Origin: PALSA-693 sp963729695
Lineage (GTDB): Bacteria > Actinomycetota > Acidimicrobiia > Acidimicrobiales > Palsa-688
Assembly: GCA_963729695.1 (NCBI GenBank)
Contig: CAVSOT010000007.1
Span: forward strand, 868,001 to 932,000
Direction of reading: 5' to 3'
DNA: 64,000 nt
Each line of letters opens with the position of its first letter. Position 1 is the first letter of the stretch. A program made the position numbers and the translations under genes. The notes beneath the pieces are model-generated. The model was not told the DNA's origin. It did not search any database and saw nothing but the letters and a program-made list of their open reading frames with translations. Shown piece after piece: positions 25,185 to 34,541 of the stretch.

Positions 25185-26455
25185 CGCTTCCGGACGGGCC
25201 GCGACGCGAGCCCGGCGGTACCACCACCTCGGGCCCGGATTCACCCATTACCCGGGGACCGGTGTCTGACGTCCCCGCGCCTCTCGGTTCCGCCATGGCC
25301 GACCCGGGCCCGAAGGGCCGCTTCGGTCGCTTTGGGGGTCGCTTCGTCCCCGAGGCCCTCGTGCCCGCCTGCCTGGAGCTGGAGGCGGCCTTCCGGGCCG
25401 CCTGGTCTTCCCAGGCCTTCAGAGATCGCTATGCCGACCTGCTCCGCGACTACGCGGGCCGACCCACACCCGTGACCGAGTGCCATCGGCTCTCGGACCA
25501 GCTTGGCATCCGCATCCTGCTGAAGCGTGAGGATCTGACCCACACCGGATCCCACAAGATCAACAACGTCCTCGGCCAGGGCCTCCTGACCCTGGAGATG
25601 GGCAAGACCCGGATGCTGGCCGAGACGGGCGCGGGTCAGCACGGGGTGGCGACCGCCACCGCGGCCGCTCTTTTCGGGCTGGAGTGCGTGGTGTACATGG
25701 GTGAAGTCGACACCGAGCGCCAGGCCCTCAACGTGTTTCGCATGCGTCTGCTCGGCGCCGAGGTCTACCCGGTGCGGTCAGGAAGCCGCACGCTCAAGGA
25801 CGCGGTCAACGAGGCCCTGCGGGACTGGGTCGCGACCGTGGACAACACCCACTATTGCCTTGGTTCGGTGATGGGTCCGCATCCGTACCCGTGGATGGTG
25901 CGGGAGTTCCAGCGCGTCGTCGGCGACGAAGCGCGCCAACAGTGCGAGGCCCTCCTCGGAGGTGAAGTGCCGGACATGGTAGTGGCGTGCGTCGGCGGTG
26001 GATCCAACGCCGCAGGAACCTTCGCCGGCTTCGTCGACACCCCCGCCCTTCTGATCGGCGTGGAGGCGGCCGGAGGATCTGCCGTCGGGCGGGGGATTCC
26101 CGGGGTGCTGCACGGCATGCACTCCTACCTGCTGCAGGATGAGTGGGGCCAGATCCTCGAAGCCGAGTCCATCTCCGCCGGCCTCGATTACCCGGGCATC
26201 GGGCCGGAGCACTCGCATCTGCACGATCTCGGGCGGGCCACCTACCGCACCGCTACCGACGACGAGGTGCTGGCCGCGCTCCAGCTGCTGTCGCGTACCG
26301 AAGGGATCGTTCCCGCCCTCGAGCCCGCCCACGCTCTGGCCTGGCTGGTACGGGCGGTCCGCTCCGGAGAGGTGGCTGCCGGTTCGACCGCGCTGATCAC
26401 TCTCTCGGGGCGCGGTGACAAGGACGCCGAGCAGGTCATGCGGGTGCTGGGATGA
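25181..26455 (+). CDS. trpB: tryptophan synthase beta chain TrpB
   Basis: PLP enzyme condensing indole and serine. From the GTG at 25181, which overlaps trpF by 4 bp (GTGA), it is 424 aa. An ATG at 25295 (MADPGPKGRFGRFGGRF) would give 386 aa, closer to the family core. The PLP lysine is in REDLTHTGSHKINNVLGQ. AETGAGQHGVATATAAA, GGGSNAAGTFAGF, YPGIGPEHSHL and LSGRGDKDAEQVM are all present. The coupling to trpF favours the upstream start; conservation favours the downstream one. Confidence 0.95.
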   Translation: MTLPDGPRREPGGTTTSGPDSPITRGPVSDVPAPLGSAMADPGPKGRFGRFGGRFVPEALVPACLELEAAFRAAWSSQAFRDRYADLLRDYAGRPTPVTECHRLSDQLGIRILLKREDLTHTGSHKINNVLGQGLLTLEMGKTRMLAETGAGQHGVATATAAALFGLECVVYMGEVDTERQALNVFRMRLLGAEVYPVRSGSRTLKDAVNEALRDWVATVDNTHYCLGSVMGPHPYPWMVREFQRVVGDEARQQCEALLGGEVPDMVVACVGGGSNAAGTFAGFVDTPALLIGVEAAGGSAVGRGIPGVLHGMHSYLLQDEWGQILEAESISAGLDYPGIGPEHSHLHDLGRATYRTATDDEVLAALQLLSRTEGIVPALEPAHALAWLVRAVRSGEVAAGSTALITLSGRGDKDAEQVMRVLG

Positions 26456-27250
26456 CGGACCGGGTGGGTCTGGGGCTGGCCGTCGAGAGCACGTTACGGG
26501 CCGGGCGCGACGCCGGGCGGAAGTTGCTCGTCACCTATGCCACCGGCGGCTTGGGCCCGGACTGGACCGATGCGTTGCGGGCCATGGTCGACAACGGGGC
26601 CGACCTGGTGGAGGTGGGCTTCCCCTTTTCCGATCCGGTCATGGACGGCCCGACGATTCAGGAGGCGTCGGTCCAGGCGTTGGCCGCCGGCGCCAACCCG
26701 GTCTCGATCCTCGACGCGGTCCAGCGGATCGAGGTGCCCGTGCCGCTGGTGGCCATGACCTACTACAACCTGGTGTTCCGGGCCGGACACTCCCGCTTCG
26801 CCCGCATGTTGGTCGAGAGCGGAGTCCGCGGCGCGCTCGGTGCCCGACCTGCCCCTCGACGAGTCCGCCGGGTGGGAGCAGGACGCCGCGGCCGAGGGCG
26901 TCGAGACGGTGCTGCTGGCCGCCCCCGTGACACCGGACGAGCGCCTGGCGGAGCTGTGCGCGCGGTCGCGTGGATTCATCTATGGCGTCAACCTGATGGG
27001 CGTCACTGGTGAGCGTTCGTCGTTGGCTCAATCGGCCGGGGTGCTGGCCAAGCGGCTCAAAGCCGTTACCGACAAGCCCGTCGTCATGGGGTTCGGCATA
27101 TCCACGCCCGAGCAGGCCGTGGCCGCCGCCGAGTCCGCGGACGGCGTGGTGGTGGCCTCAGCGCTCATGCGACTCGTCCTCTCGGGCGGCGGGCCGGCCG
27201 ACGTGGGGAGAGCCGTGGCCGCCCTTCGTCAGGCTCTCGATCGCGGCTGA
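26452..27250 (+). CDS. trpA: tryptophan synthase alpha chain TrpA (one frame break)
   Basis: The alpha subunit cleaves indole-3-glycerol phosphate. The first frame, from the ATG at 26452 (overlapping trpB by 4 bp), gives LVTYATGGLGPDW, the catalytic Glu in DLVEVGFPFSDPVMDGPTIQ, and MTYYNLVFRAG up to VESGVRGAL. The second frame continues VPDLPLDESAGWEQDA, YGVNLMGVTGERS and VMGFGISTPEQ to the stop at 27250. The two join if one G is removed at about 26845 (CTCGGTGCC read as CTCGTGCC). Both catalytic residues, Glu and Asp, are present, so the gene is probably intact in the organism. Confidence 0.88.
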
Positions 27251-27306
27251 CCGCCTCGCCCGGACTCCGGTCCCCTCGATGGCTGGGCCCCGGCCCCTCG
27301 GCGGGC

Positions 27307-27444
27307 GGGGTCCCGACTCCTCGGCGGGTGGGGTCCCAGCTCCTCGGCGGGTGGGGTCCCAGCTCCTCGGCGGGTGGGGTCCCAGCTCCTCGGCGGGTGG
27401 GGTCCCAGCTCCTCGGCGGGTGGGGTCCCGGCTCCTCGGCGGGC
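27307..27444 (+). repeat. 23-bp tandem repeat, six units
   Basis: Units begin at 27307, 27330, 27353, 27376, 27399 and 27422, each GGGGTCCC followed by (A/G)RCTCCTCGGCGGGT. A degenerate extra unit precedes the first. The array fills the gap between trpA and yqgE. A period of 23 (not a multiple of 3), together with Gly/Ser/Pro-rich translations in every frame, argues against coding. Confidence 0.9.
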
Positions 27445-27566
27445 GGCTTCCCACCCGCCCCGCTGACCAGCACCGCCGTCCCGAGTGGCAAGCTGGTCGC
27501 CGTGCCCCGTTGCCGGTCGACCCGCGAGCTGAACGCATGGTGATACCGGAAGGAGGGCGGTCCGAG

Positions 27567-28130
27567 GTGCTGGGGGCCGGTCGCCTGCTCGTTGCCAACC
27601 CGCTGCTGCCTGACCCGAACTTCGACCGCACGGTGGTGCTCTTGCTCGCCTACAGCGAAGAGGGCGCCTTTGGAGTGATCCTCAACCGTCCCAGCGACAC
27701 CCAGCTGGCGACCCCGTTGCCGGGTTGGGAGCACCTGGCCGCCTCACCTGCCGTGGTCTTCATGGGCGGTCCGGTGCAGCAGCATCAGGCCGTGATCTGC
27801 CTGGCCCGAGCGTTGGGCCACCCGGCGGCGTCGGTTCCGCCGTCCGGCTGGAGTGCCGTGCTGCCCGAGGTGGGAACGCTGGACCTGGACCTGGATCCTC
27901 AGGGCCTCCACGCCGCCTTCAGCCAGGTCCGCGTGTTCGCCGGGTACGCGGGATGGAACAGCGGCCAGCTGGAGGCCGAGCTCGGGGCTGGGGCCTGGTG
28001 GACCCTCGACGCCCAGGCCGACGATCCCTTCTCCGACGAGCCCGGAGATCTGTGGAAGCGGGTCCTCCGCCGGCAGGGAGGTTCCCTCTCGTTGGTCGCC
28101 GCCTACCCGGACGATCCGATGTTCAACTGA
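27567..28130 (+). CDS. yqgE: YqgE/AlgH family protein (UPF0301)
   Basis: About 187 aa from the GTG at 27567, which has a good ribosome-binding site (GGAAGGAGGG) 9-10 bases upstream. An in-frame ATG at 27537 would place that site inside the gene. Family motifs are GRLLVANPLLPDPNFDRTVV, GAFGVILNRPSD, VFMGGPVQQHQ and RVFAGYAGWNSGQLEAEL near the C-terminal third. The family function is unclear. The gene is transcribed away from the 23-bp repeat array. Confidence 0.9.
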   Translation: MLGAGRLLVANPLLPDPNFDRTVVLLLAYSEEGAFGVILNRPSDTQLATPLPGWEHLAASPAVVFMGGPVQQHQAVICLARALGHPAASVPPSGWSAVLPEVGTLDLDLDPQGLHAAFSQVRVFAGYAGWNSGQLEAELGAGAWWTLDAQADDPFSDEPGDLWKRVLRRQGGSLSLVAAYPDDPMFN

Positions 28131-28218
28131 GGGCAACTGAGGGCAGGTGGCCGTGATCGGGGTTCCGGAGGTGGCGCTCTCCACGACCCTTTATGGCCCT
28201 CCCCCCGGCCCGCAAGAG

Positions 28219-28321
28219 CACAAACGCGACACGGGTTGATTGGCGAAGGCGAACTCGTGTCACGTTGTGTGCCTTGTACGACAACAACGTGACACGAGTG
28301 GCCATAACCACGGACACGCGT
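28219..28321 (+). repeat. dispersed palindromic repeat, copy B
   Basis: Arms CGTGTCACGTT (28256-28266) and AACGTGACACG (28286-28296) are separated by 19 bases. The half-site AAACGCGACACG lies 34 bases before the left arm, and the tail CCACGGACACGCGT follows. This is the same architecture as copy A at 7578-7680, with scattered substitutions outside the palindrome. Confidence 0.8.
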
Positions 28322-28388
28322 GCCCCGTTGTGGTCAGGGACCCGGGGCGGCTGCTCGTAGCGCGTGGCCGTGGCCGTGGCCCGCCGCC

Positions 28389-28690
28389 CGCTGCTCGCTC
28401 CCCGCCCGCAGCCGCTGCTCGCTGCCCGCCCGCAGCCGCTGCTCGCTCCACGCAGCCGTTGCTCGCTGCCCCGCCCGCAGCCGCTGCTCGCTCCACGCAG
28501 CCGCTGCTCGCTGCCCGCCCGCAGCCGCTGCTCGCTCCACGCAGCCGCTGCTCGCTCCACGCAGCCGCTGCTCGCTGCCCGCCCGTAGGCCCGCTGCTCG
28601 CTGCCTGCCCGTAGCCCGCAGCCCGCTGCTCGCTGCCTGCCCGTAGCCCGCAGCCCGCTGCTCGCTGCTCGCCGGTAGCCAGCTGCCCGC
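28389..28690 (+). repeat. GC-rich tandem repeat with about 18-24-bp units
   Basis: The core GCAGCCGCTGCTCGCT recurs many times, alternating with short linkers CCAC or GCCCGCCC. The last units degrade to TAGCCCGCAGCCCGCTGCTC. It does not appear to encode protein. Confidence 0.8.
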
Positions 28691-28769
28691 TGCCACAAGC
28701 GCGCTTGCGCCGCCATGCCTGGCCCAGGACCCCAAGAGCGCCGAAGGGACGTGGCCTGATGAGCGGTGC

Positions 28770-29613
28770 TCAGCCCACTCGGGTGAGGGTGACGTTCACG
28801 TCCAGGGCCGCGGTGGGGCCGCCGTCGTAGATGCCCTTTATCGGCGGCACGTCGGCGTAGTCCCGGCCGCGGGCGACGAGGACGTGCCGCTCCCCGGTGG
28901 GTGCGCCGATGGTGGGATCGAGGGTGCGCCAGTCGCCGGTCCACACTTCGATCCAGGCATGGCTCTGCCCCTCATGGGACGGACCGACGGCCGCGTCGGG
29001 TTCCGGGTGCAGGTACCCCGAGCAGTACCGGGCCGGGACGCCCATTCCCCTGATCACCGCCAGGGCCAGGTGGGCGAAGTCCTGGCAGACCCCCTGGCCG
29101 CCGTCCCAGGCTTCGACCGCGGAGGTATGGACCCCGGTCGTCCCCGCCACATACCTGAGCGCGTCTGCCTACCCAGCCGATGGCCGCCCGCGTCGCCCCG
29201 TCGGGAGAGGCTCCAGTGCGCAGCTCATCGGCCACCGCCAGGATCCGCTCGTCGATGGGAACGTACCTCGTCGGAGCCAGCAACTCGGCGAAGTCGTCGC
29301 GTATCTCGTCGCCGTGCAGCTCCCCCCAACCCGGGCCGGTGTCCGCCAGGGCGGGGCCTTGGGTCTCCACCACCGACCGCCCGACGACCGTCATGGCCCG
29401 ATGCGGCTGCTGGATGTCGAAGGCGTGCACGACCGTCCCCCAGTAGTCCAGGTACCGAAACGTCTGGTGGCCGGGTTCGACGTTGACCTGGGCGTCGAGA
29501 ACCAGTTGCCAGGGGGTGCTCATCGGCGTGATGCGCGCTTCGTTGTAGGACGAGTAGACCAGCCCGGCGTACTCGTAGCGGCTGTGGTGCTCGACCTCGA
29601 TGCGCCAACTCAT
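28770..29613 (-). CDS. transglutaminase-like cysteine protease family protein (one frame break)
   Basis: It starts at the ATG at 29613 (MSWRIEVEHHSRYEYAGLV, the N-terminal beta domain of bacterial transglutaminase-like proteins). The catalytic triad is in the second frame: Cys in GQGVCQDFAHLAL, His in SHAWIEVWTGDW and Asp in TLDPTIGAP. The frames meet near 29160 (GWVGR, then RYVAGTTGVHTSAVEAWDGG) if one extra base is removed. It overlaps the alpha-E gene by 4 bp. The trio of ATP-grasp, alpha-E and transglutaminase proteins is a recurrent bacterial gene set, thought to form a peptide ligation or modification system. Confidence 0.86.
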
Positions 29614-30629
29614 GGCGCGGTGGCGTCGGAGGTCTCTTCGGTCCGGCCCGCGCCTTCCAGGATCCATTCGATGGAGGTCGTTTGCCGGAAGTAGCGGGTG
29701 GCGAGGGCCGCGTTGGCGGCTTCGCAGCCGGACTGCACGGAGCGGAGCTGCCCGGGGAGATCCTCGAGCAGGTCGTCGAGTCGATGGAACTCCAGGTTGG
29801 TCCGGAGGAGCCCGAGGATGCGGCGGGTCTCATCCGTCATCCCGGCCCGCTGGGCCCGGGGATCGAGCTCCGCCAGGCACGTTTCCGCCGTAGCCAGGGC
29901 GCAGAGCACCGACCGGGGGAACAGCCGGTCGATGAAAAGGAACTCGGCCGCCAGGCTCGGTTCCGGCTCCCGGCGGTAGGTCCGGAGGAAGGCTTCGTGG
30001 GCGGAGCATGACCCCAGCAGGAGGACCCAGTCCACCTCCGAGTCTCCGCCCCGCACGGCCGTGGACAGCAGCCGGGCGAGCATGTCCACCCGCTCGAGGC
30101 TGCGACCGAGCACCAAGAAGCGCCAGGCGTCGTCCCGGCTCATGGTGGAGTCGGTGAGCCCGGCCATGATGGCGGCGCGTTCCCTGACGAAGCGAAAGAA
30201 GGCGTGCGGACCGAACTGCCGCCCGAGGCTGACCTGGGCGGGCAGGGCGTTGTAGGTGGCGTTGAGCGCCTCCCACATCTCAGAGCTGATGGCCTCGCTC
30301 ACCCCTCGGGCGTTAACTCGCGCCGCGGTCAGGGACGAGACGATGGAGCTCGGGTTGGTTTCGTCGAAGGCCAACAGCTCGGTGACCAGACGGGCGTCGG
30401 GGCCGTCCCCGTCGTCGACGTGGGCCGCCTTCGACTCCGGCCCCGAGCGAGGGCCGTCCGTGGGTACGACTCCCATGATGCCGAGCAGGTTCTGGCAGGT
30501 CTCGTGCTCGTTGCTGGCCGGCGAGCCGAGCAGGTGGTGAATGTGGACGTCGAGGATCCGGGCCGTGTCCTCGGCTCGTTCGATGTAGCGCCCGATCCAG
30601 AAGAGGCTCTCGGCGATCCGGCTCAGCAT
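29610..30629 (-). CDS. alpha-E domain protein
   Basis: A 339-aa, mostly helical protein starting MLSRIAESLFWIGRYIERAE, the family hallmark. Other typical elements are RTYRREPEPSLAAEFLFID and FPRSVLCALATAETCL. It is named for its helical content and conserved Glu; the biochemical activity is unknown. It sits between the ATP-grasp gene and the transglutaminase gene with overlapping or abutting ends, as in other genomes. Confidence 0.9.
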   Translation of the reverse strand: MLSRIAESLFWIGRYIERAEDTARILDVHIHHLLGSPASNEHETCQNLLGIMGVVPTDGPRSGPESKAAHVDDGDGPDARLVTELLAFDETNPSSIVSSLTAARVNARGVSEAISSEMWEALNATYNALPAQVSLGRQFGPHAFFRFVRERAAIMAGLTDSTMSRDDAWRFLVLGRSLERVDMLARLLSTAVRGGDSEVDWVLLLGSCSAHEAFLRTYRREPEPSLAAEFLFIDRLFPRSVLCALATAETCLAELDPRAQRAGMTDETRRILGLLRTNLEFHRLDDLLEDLPGQLRSVQSGCEAANAALATRYFRQTTSIEWILEGAGRTEETSDATAP

Positions 30630-32480
30630 CGGCGTTCCGAATCAAGTGGCCGCGACTGGTGTCGGTGCGGCCACGGCTGCTCCAGCGGCTGCTGCTGTTG
30701 CTCCGGCGGCGCCTGCTGCTGCCCCGGCCACGGCTGCTGCTCCAGCGGCTGCTGCTGTTGCTCCGGCGGCGCCTGCTGCTGCCCCGGCCACTGCTGTTGC
30801 TCCGGCGGCGCCTGGCGGCTGCTGCTGGCTGCCGGCCACTGCGGTTGCTCCGGCGGCGCCTGCTGCTGTTGCTGTTGCTGCTGCTGTTGGCGCGTGCTGT
30901 CGTCCAGGCCTGGACCGGGCTCGGGCCGGCGCCCGGCATAGCTGTTTGCCGCGGGGGCCTCGGGGAATCCGGCCTTCTTCGAAGGACTCGCCACCCTGGC
31001 GCTCTGCGGTTGCCCGCCCCGCGGTGGCCGCTGGTGCCCGAGCGTGACCCAGGTGTCTTTCGACCCACCCCCTTGGCTGGAGTTGACGACGAGGCTGCCT
31101 TCCCGAAGCGCTACCCGGGTGAGCCCGCCTGGCAGCACCCACACGTTGCGCCCGTCGTTGACGGCGAACGGACGCAAGTCCAGATGCCGAGGGGCGAGGT
31201 GATGCCCCGAGCTGGTCGGCGCGGTGGACAGCGTCACCAGATCCTGGGCGATCCACGCCCGGGGCTCGGCCGCCACCGCCGCCCGGGCCTCCGCCAGTTC
31301 GCCGCTCGTCGGCTTGGGGGCCGATGAGGATGCCATAGCCGCCGGCACCAGCGACCGGCTTGAGAACCAGCTCGTCCAGATGGTCGAGGACGTGGGCGAG
31401 GTGGTCGGGGTCCTCCAACCGATAGGTCTCGACGTTCGGGAGGATCGGCTCTTCGTTGAGGTAGTACCGGATGATCTCGGGCACGTAGGTGTAGGTGAGC
31501 TTGTCGTCTGCCACCCCGTTGCCTACCGCGTTGGTGATGGTGACGTTGCCTGCTCTGGCCGCGTTCAATATGCCGGGACACCCGACGAGCGAGTCCGGAC
31601 GGAAGTGCAGCGGATCCAGGAACTCGTCGTCCACGCGACGGTAGACGACGTCCACCCGTTGCTCGCCGGTCGAGGTTCGCATGAACACCGTCCCACCCCG
31701 GCAGATCAGATCTCGGCCCTCGACGAGCTCGACTCCCATCTGTCGGGCCAGGAAGGAGTGCTCGAAGTAGGCCGAGTTGTAGACCCCCGGGGTGAGGACG
31801 ACGACGGTGGGGTCGGTAACGCCGGGCGGTGCGGCGGCCCGCAAGGCTTCGAGCAGCTTGGCCGGGTAGCCGTTGACGGGAAGGATCCGGTGGCTGGCGA
31901 ACAGCTCCGGAAAGACCCGGGCCATCATGCGTCGGTTCTCCACCACGTACGAGACACCCGAAGGGCACCGGAGGTTGTCTTCGAGGACCCGGAAGCGGCC
32001 GTCTGGACCCCTCACCACGTCGATGCCGGCCACGTGCACCCGAACCCCGTTCGCCGGCTCGACCCCGAAGGCGGCCCGGTGGAAATGATCGGAGGTCGTC
32101 ACCAGGTGGCGCGGGACGACCCCGTCATCAAGGATTTCCGCCCCGCTGTACACGTCGGCCAGGAACGCTTCCAGGGCTCTCACCCGCTGGGCGACCCCGG
32201 CGGACAACACCGCCCACTCCTCCTCGGCGATGACCCTGGGCACCAGGTCAAGCGGGAAAGGGCGTTCTTCCCCGGAGAGTTGAAAGGTGATGCCCCTGTC
32301 CTCGAACGCCCGGTCGCGCGCCGCGCTGCGAGCTTCGAACTCGTCGACCGAGAGGGCCTGCAGCGCGTCGTGGAGCGCCCGCACGGCTGCCCTCGGCAGC
32401 CCGGCCGGATCGAACATCTCGTCCCATGCCGTCACCCCGAACGCATCCGGCGGGGCGTAGCCGTCGAAAAGATCGCCCAT
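30623..32480 (-). CDS. circularly permuted ATP-grasp protein with Gln/Pro-rich tail (one frame break)
   Basis: It starts MGDLFDGYAPPDAFGVTAWD at 32480. The permuted ATP-grasp core shows VLEDNLRCPSGVSYVVENR, VVLTPGVYNSAYFEHSFLA, ITNAVGNGVADDKLTYTYVP and GGYGILIGP. After this the frame is broken by one extra G in a run of five (31316-31320). The other frame continues TSGELAEARAAV, AWIAQDLVTLSTAP and GSLVVNSSQGGGSKDTWV. The last 75 or so residues are Gln/Pro-rich (APPEQQQWPGQQQ-like repeats), encoded by a 60-bp tandem repeat. The tail is unusual for the family. Confidence 0.85.
30671..30900 (+). repeat. 60-bp coding tandem repeat (Gln/Pro tail of the ATP-grasp protein)
   Basis: Two nearly identical 60-bp units (30671-30730 and 30731-30790) and a degraded third carry GGCTGCTGCTGTTGCTCC and GGCGGCGCCTGCTGCTGCC. 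Read on the minus strand they encode QQAPPEQQQQP-type repeats. The unit is a multiple of three, so copy-number changes would keep the frame. Confidence 0.8.
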
Positions 32481-32579
32481 GTCTGGGCCAGAGGTATAGC
32501 ACCGCCATGTTGCCGGAACGTTACGGAGCACTCGACCTTGTCATTGCCGGTCCGGCCGGCGGTCCGTTGATCAGACTGA

Positions 32580-34460
32580 TCAGACGCGAGCCGGCCGCTT
32601 GGCGGCCCGCTGCCGAGCTCGGGTGGCGGCGTCGAGATCGACCTTGCGCAGTCGAACGACCGTGGGGGTGACCTCGACGCATTCATCCTCGCGGATGAAC
32701 TCCAGGGCCTGCTCGAGCGACAGCTGCAGCGACGGTACCAGCCGAACGGTCTCGTCGGACGCCGCGGCGCGCATGTTGGTGAGCTTCTTCTCTTTGGTGG
32801 GATTGACGTCCATATCGTCGGCTCTGGCGTTCTCGCCGACGATCATTCCCTCGTAGACCTCGACGGTGGGCCCAATGAACATGGCACCGCGCTCCTGCAG
32901 ATTGACCAGGGCGTAGGTCGTGGTCAATCCCGAACGATCCGCGACCATGACCCCGTTGGGCCTGGTGCGCAGGTCGCCGTGCCAGGGCTCGTACCCCTCG
33001 AACACGTGGTGCAACTGCCCGGTGCCGCGTGTCTCGGTCAGGAACTCCGTGCGAAAGCCGATCAACCCGCGGGCGGGCACCAACCACTCCATGCGGCACC
33101 AGCCGGATTGGCCTTGATTGACGATGGACACCATTCGGCCTTTGCGCAGCGAGAGGAGCTGGGTCACCACGCCCATGAACTCTTCGGGAACGTCCACCGA
33201 AACCCGTTCGATTGGTTCGTGCACCTTTCCCTCGACGACCCGGGTCAGCACACGAGGTTTGCCGACGGTGAGCTCGAAGCCTTCTCGGCGCATCAGTTCC
33301 ACCAGCACCGCGAGCGCCAGCTCGCCCCGCCCCTGTACCTCCCAGGCGTCGGGGCGCGTGGTCCCGTCAGCGGCGACGGCGGCCAGGACCCGGATGCTGA
33401 CGTTGCCCACCACCTCCGCGTCGAGGCGGCTCTTGATCAATCGGGCCGTGAGCTTGTTGGACCCTTTGCCCACGGAGCCGCCCTTACCGGAAAGGGGGGA
33501 GCTGTTGATCCCGATGGTGATGCTCATGCTCGGGTCGTCGATGACGATCACCGGCAACGGACGGGGATCGTCCGCGTCCGCGAGGGTGTCGCCGATCATG
33601 ATCTCGGGGATCCCGGCGATGGCGATGATGTCCCCCGGACCGGCGCCCTCGGGGGGGGCATCGACCCGGTCGAGGGCTTCGGTGACGTACACCTCCGCCA
33701 GGCGTACCCGGGCGATGCTGCCATCGTGGCGACACCAGGCCACCCAGTCGCCCTTCCTCACCCTGCCGTTGCGGATCCGGCAGAGCGCCAGGCGGCCCAC
33801 GTAGGGGGAGGCGTCCAGGTTGGTCACCAGCGCCTGGAACGGGTGGCCCTCCTCGTAGGTCGGCGCCGGGATTTGCTCGACCAACAGATCGAACAGCACT
33901 TTCAGGTCAGGAGTGCGGGCCACGTCGGCCGGATCCATGGCCGCTTGTCCCGTTCGGGCGTTGCAGTAGACGATCGGGAAGTCGATCTGGTCCTCATCGG
34001 CGCCGAGGTCGATGAACAGCTCGTACACGGCATCGACGACCTCGGCCGGGCGGGCGTCAGAGCGGTCGACCTTGTTGATGACGCAGATGACCGGGAGGCG
34101 GGCCTCGAGGGCCTTGCGGAGCACGAACCGGGTCTGAGGCAGCGGTCCCTCGCTGGCATCGACCAGCAACAACACCCCGTCCACCATCGTCAGGCCCCGT
34201 TCGACCTCGCCGCCGAAGTCTGCGTGACCGGGCGTGTCGACGATGTTGATCTTCATGTTCCCGTAGTGGACGGCGGTGTTCTTGGCCAGGATGGTGATGC
34301 CCTTCTCCCGCTCGAGGTCCATGGAGTCGAGGATCCGGTCCGCGACTTCTCGGCCGGCCCGGAAGGCTCCGGACTGGCGCAGCATGGCGTCGACCAGCGT
34401 GGTTTTGCCGTGGTCGACGTGGGCCACGATGGCGACGTTACGGAGATCGGCGCGTTGCAT
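32580..34460 (-). CDS. typA: translational GTPase TypA/BipA
   Basis: Ribosome-associated GTPase of 626 aa starting MQRADLRNVAIVAHVDHGKT. G1 is AHVDHGKTTL, G3 is DTPGHADFGGE and G4 is VINKVDRSD. It has EF-Tu-like domain II, two EF-G-like domains and the BipA-specific C-terminal domain (RGAMFIGPTVEVYEGMIVGE, DDMDVNPTKEKKLTNMRA). It acts in ribosome assembly and stress adaptation. The ORF is open further upstream, but that part runs through a direct repeat and is not conserved. Confidence 0.96.
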   Translation of the reverse strand: MQRADLRNVAIVAHVDHGKTTLVDAMLRQSGAFRAGREVADRILDSMDLEREKGITILAKNTAVHYGNMKINIVDTPGHADFGGEVERGLTMVDGVLLLVDASEGPLPQTRFVLRKALEARLPVICVINKVDRSDARPAEVVDAVYELFIDLGADEDQIDFPIVYCNARTGQAAMDPADVARTPDLKVLFDLLVEQIPAPTYEEGHPFQALVTNLDASPYVGRLALCRIRNGRVRKGDWVAWCRHDGSIARVRLAEVYVTEALDRVDAPPEGAGPGDIIAIAGIPEIMIGDTLADADDPRPLPVIVIDDPSMSITIGINSSPLSGKGGSVGKGSNKLTARLIKSRLDAEVVGNVSIRVLAAVAADGTTRPDAWEVQGRGELALAVLVELMRREGFELTVGKPRVLTRVVEGKVHEPIERVSVDVPEEFMGVVTQLLSLRKGRMVSIVNQGQSGWCRMEWLVPARGLIGFRTEFLTETRGTGQLHHVFEGYEPWHGDLRTRPNGVMVADRSGLTTTYALVNLQERGAMFIGPTVEVYEGMIVGENARADDMDVNPTKEKKLTNMRAAASDETVRLVPSLQLSLEQALEFIREDECVEVTPTVVRLRKVDLDAATRARQRAAKRPARV

Positions 34461-34541
34461 GAGGATCCTGGGAAAAGGGGGGAGGCCAGACGCGGAAAGC
34501 GTCCCGCACCACCATTCTACCGGTAGCGGGTCAAGGAATGG

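Larger units (their letters stand above)
28131..28769. other. 639-bp gene-free gap filled with repeats
   Basis: It contains copy B of the dispersed palindromic element (28219-28321) and a block of short GC-rich tandem repeats (about 28389-28690). No frame has normal amino-acid composition. It separates the 3' ends of yqgE and the transglutaminase gene, which converge here. Confidence 0.7.

Noticed and set aside
27307..27444. Possible CRISPR-like array of 23-bp units
   Set aside because: The units abut with no spacers.
28389..28690. Possible CRISPR array
   Set aside because: Units are short, variable and contiguous with no unique spacers; it is a simple tandem repeat. No cas genes are seen anywhere in the window.
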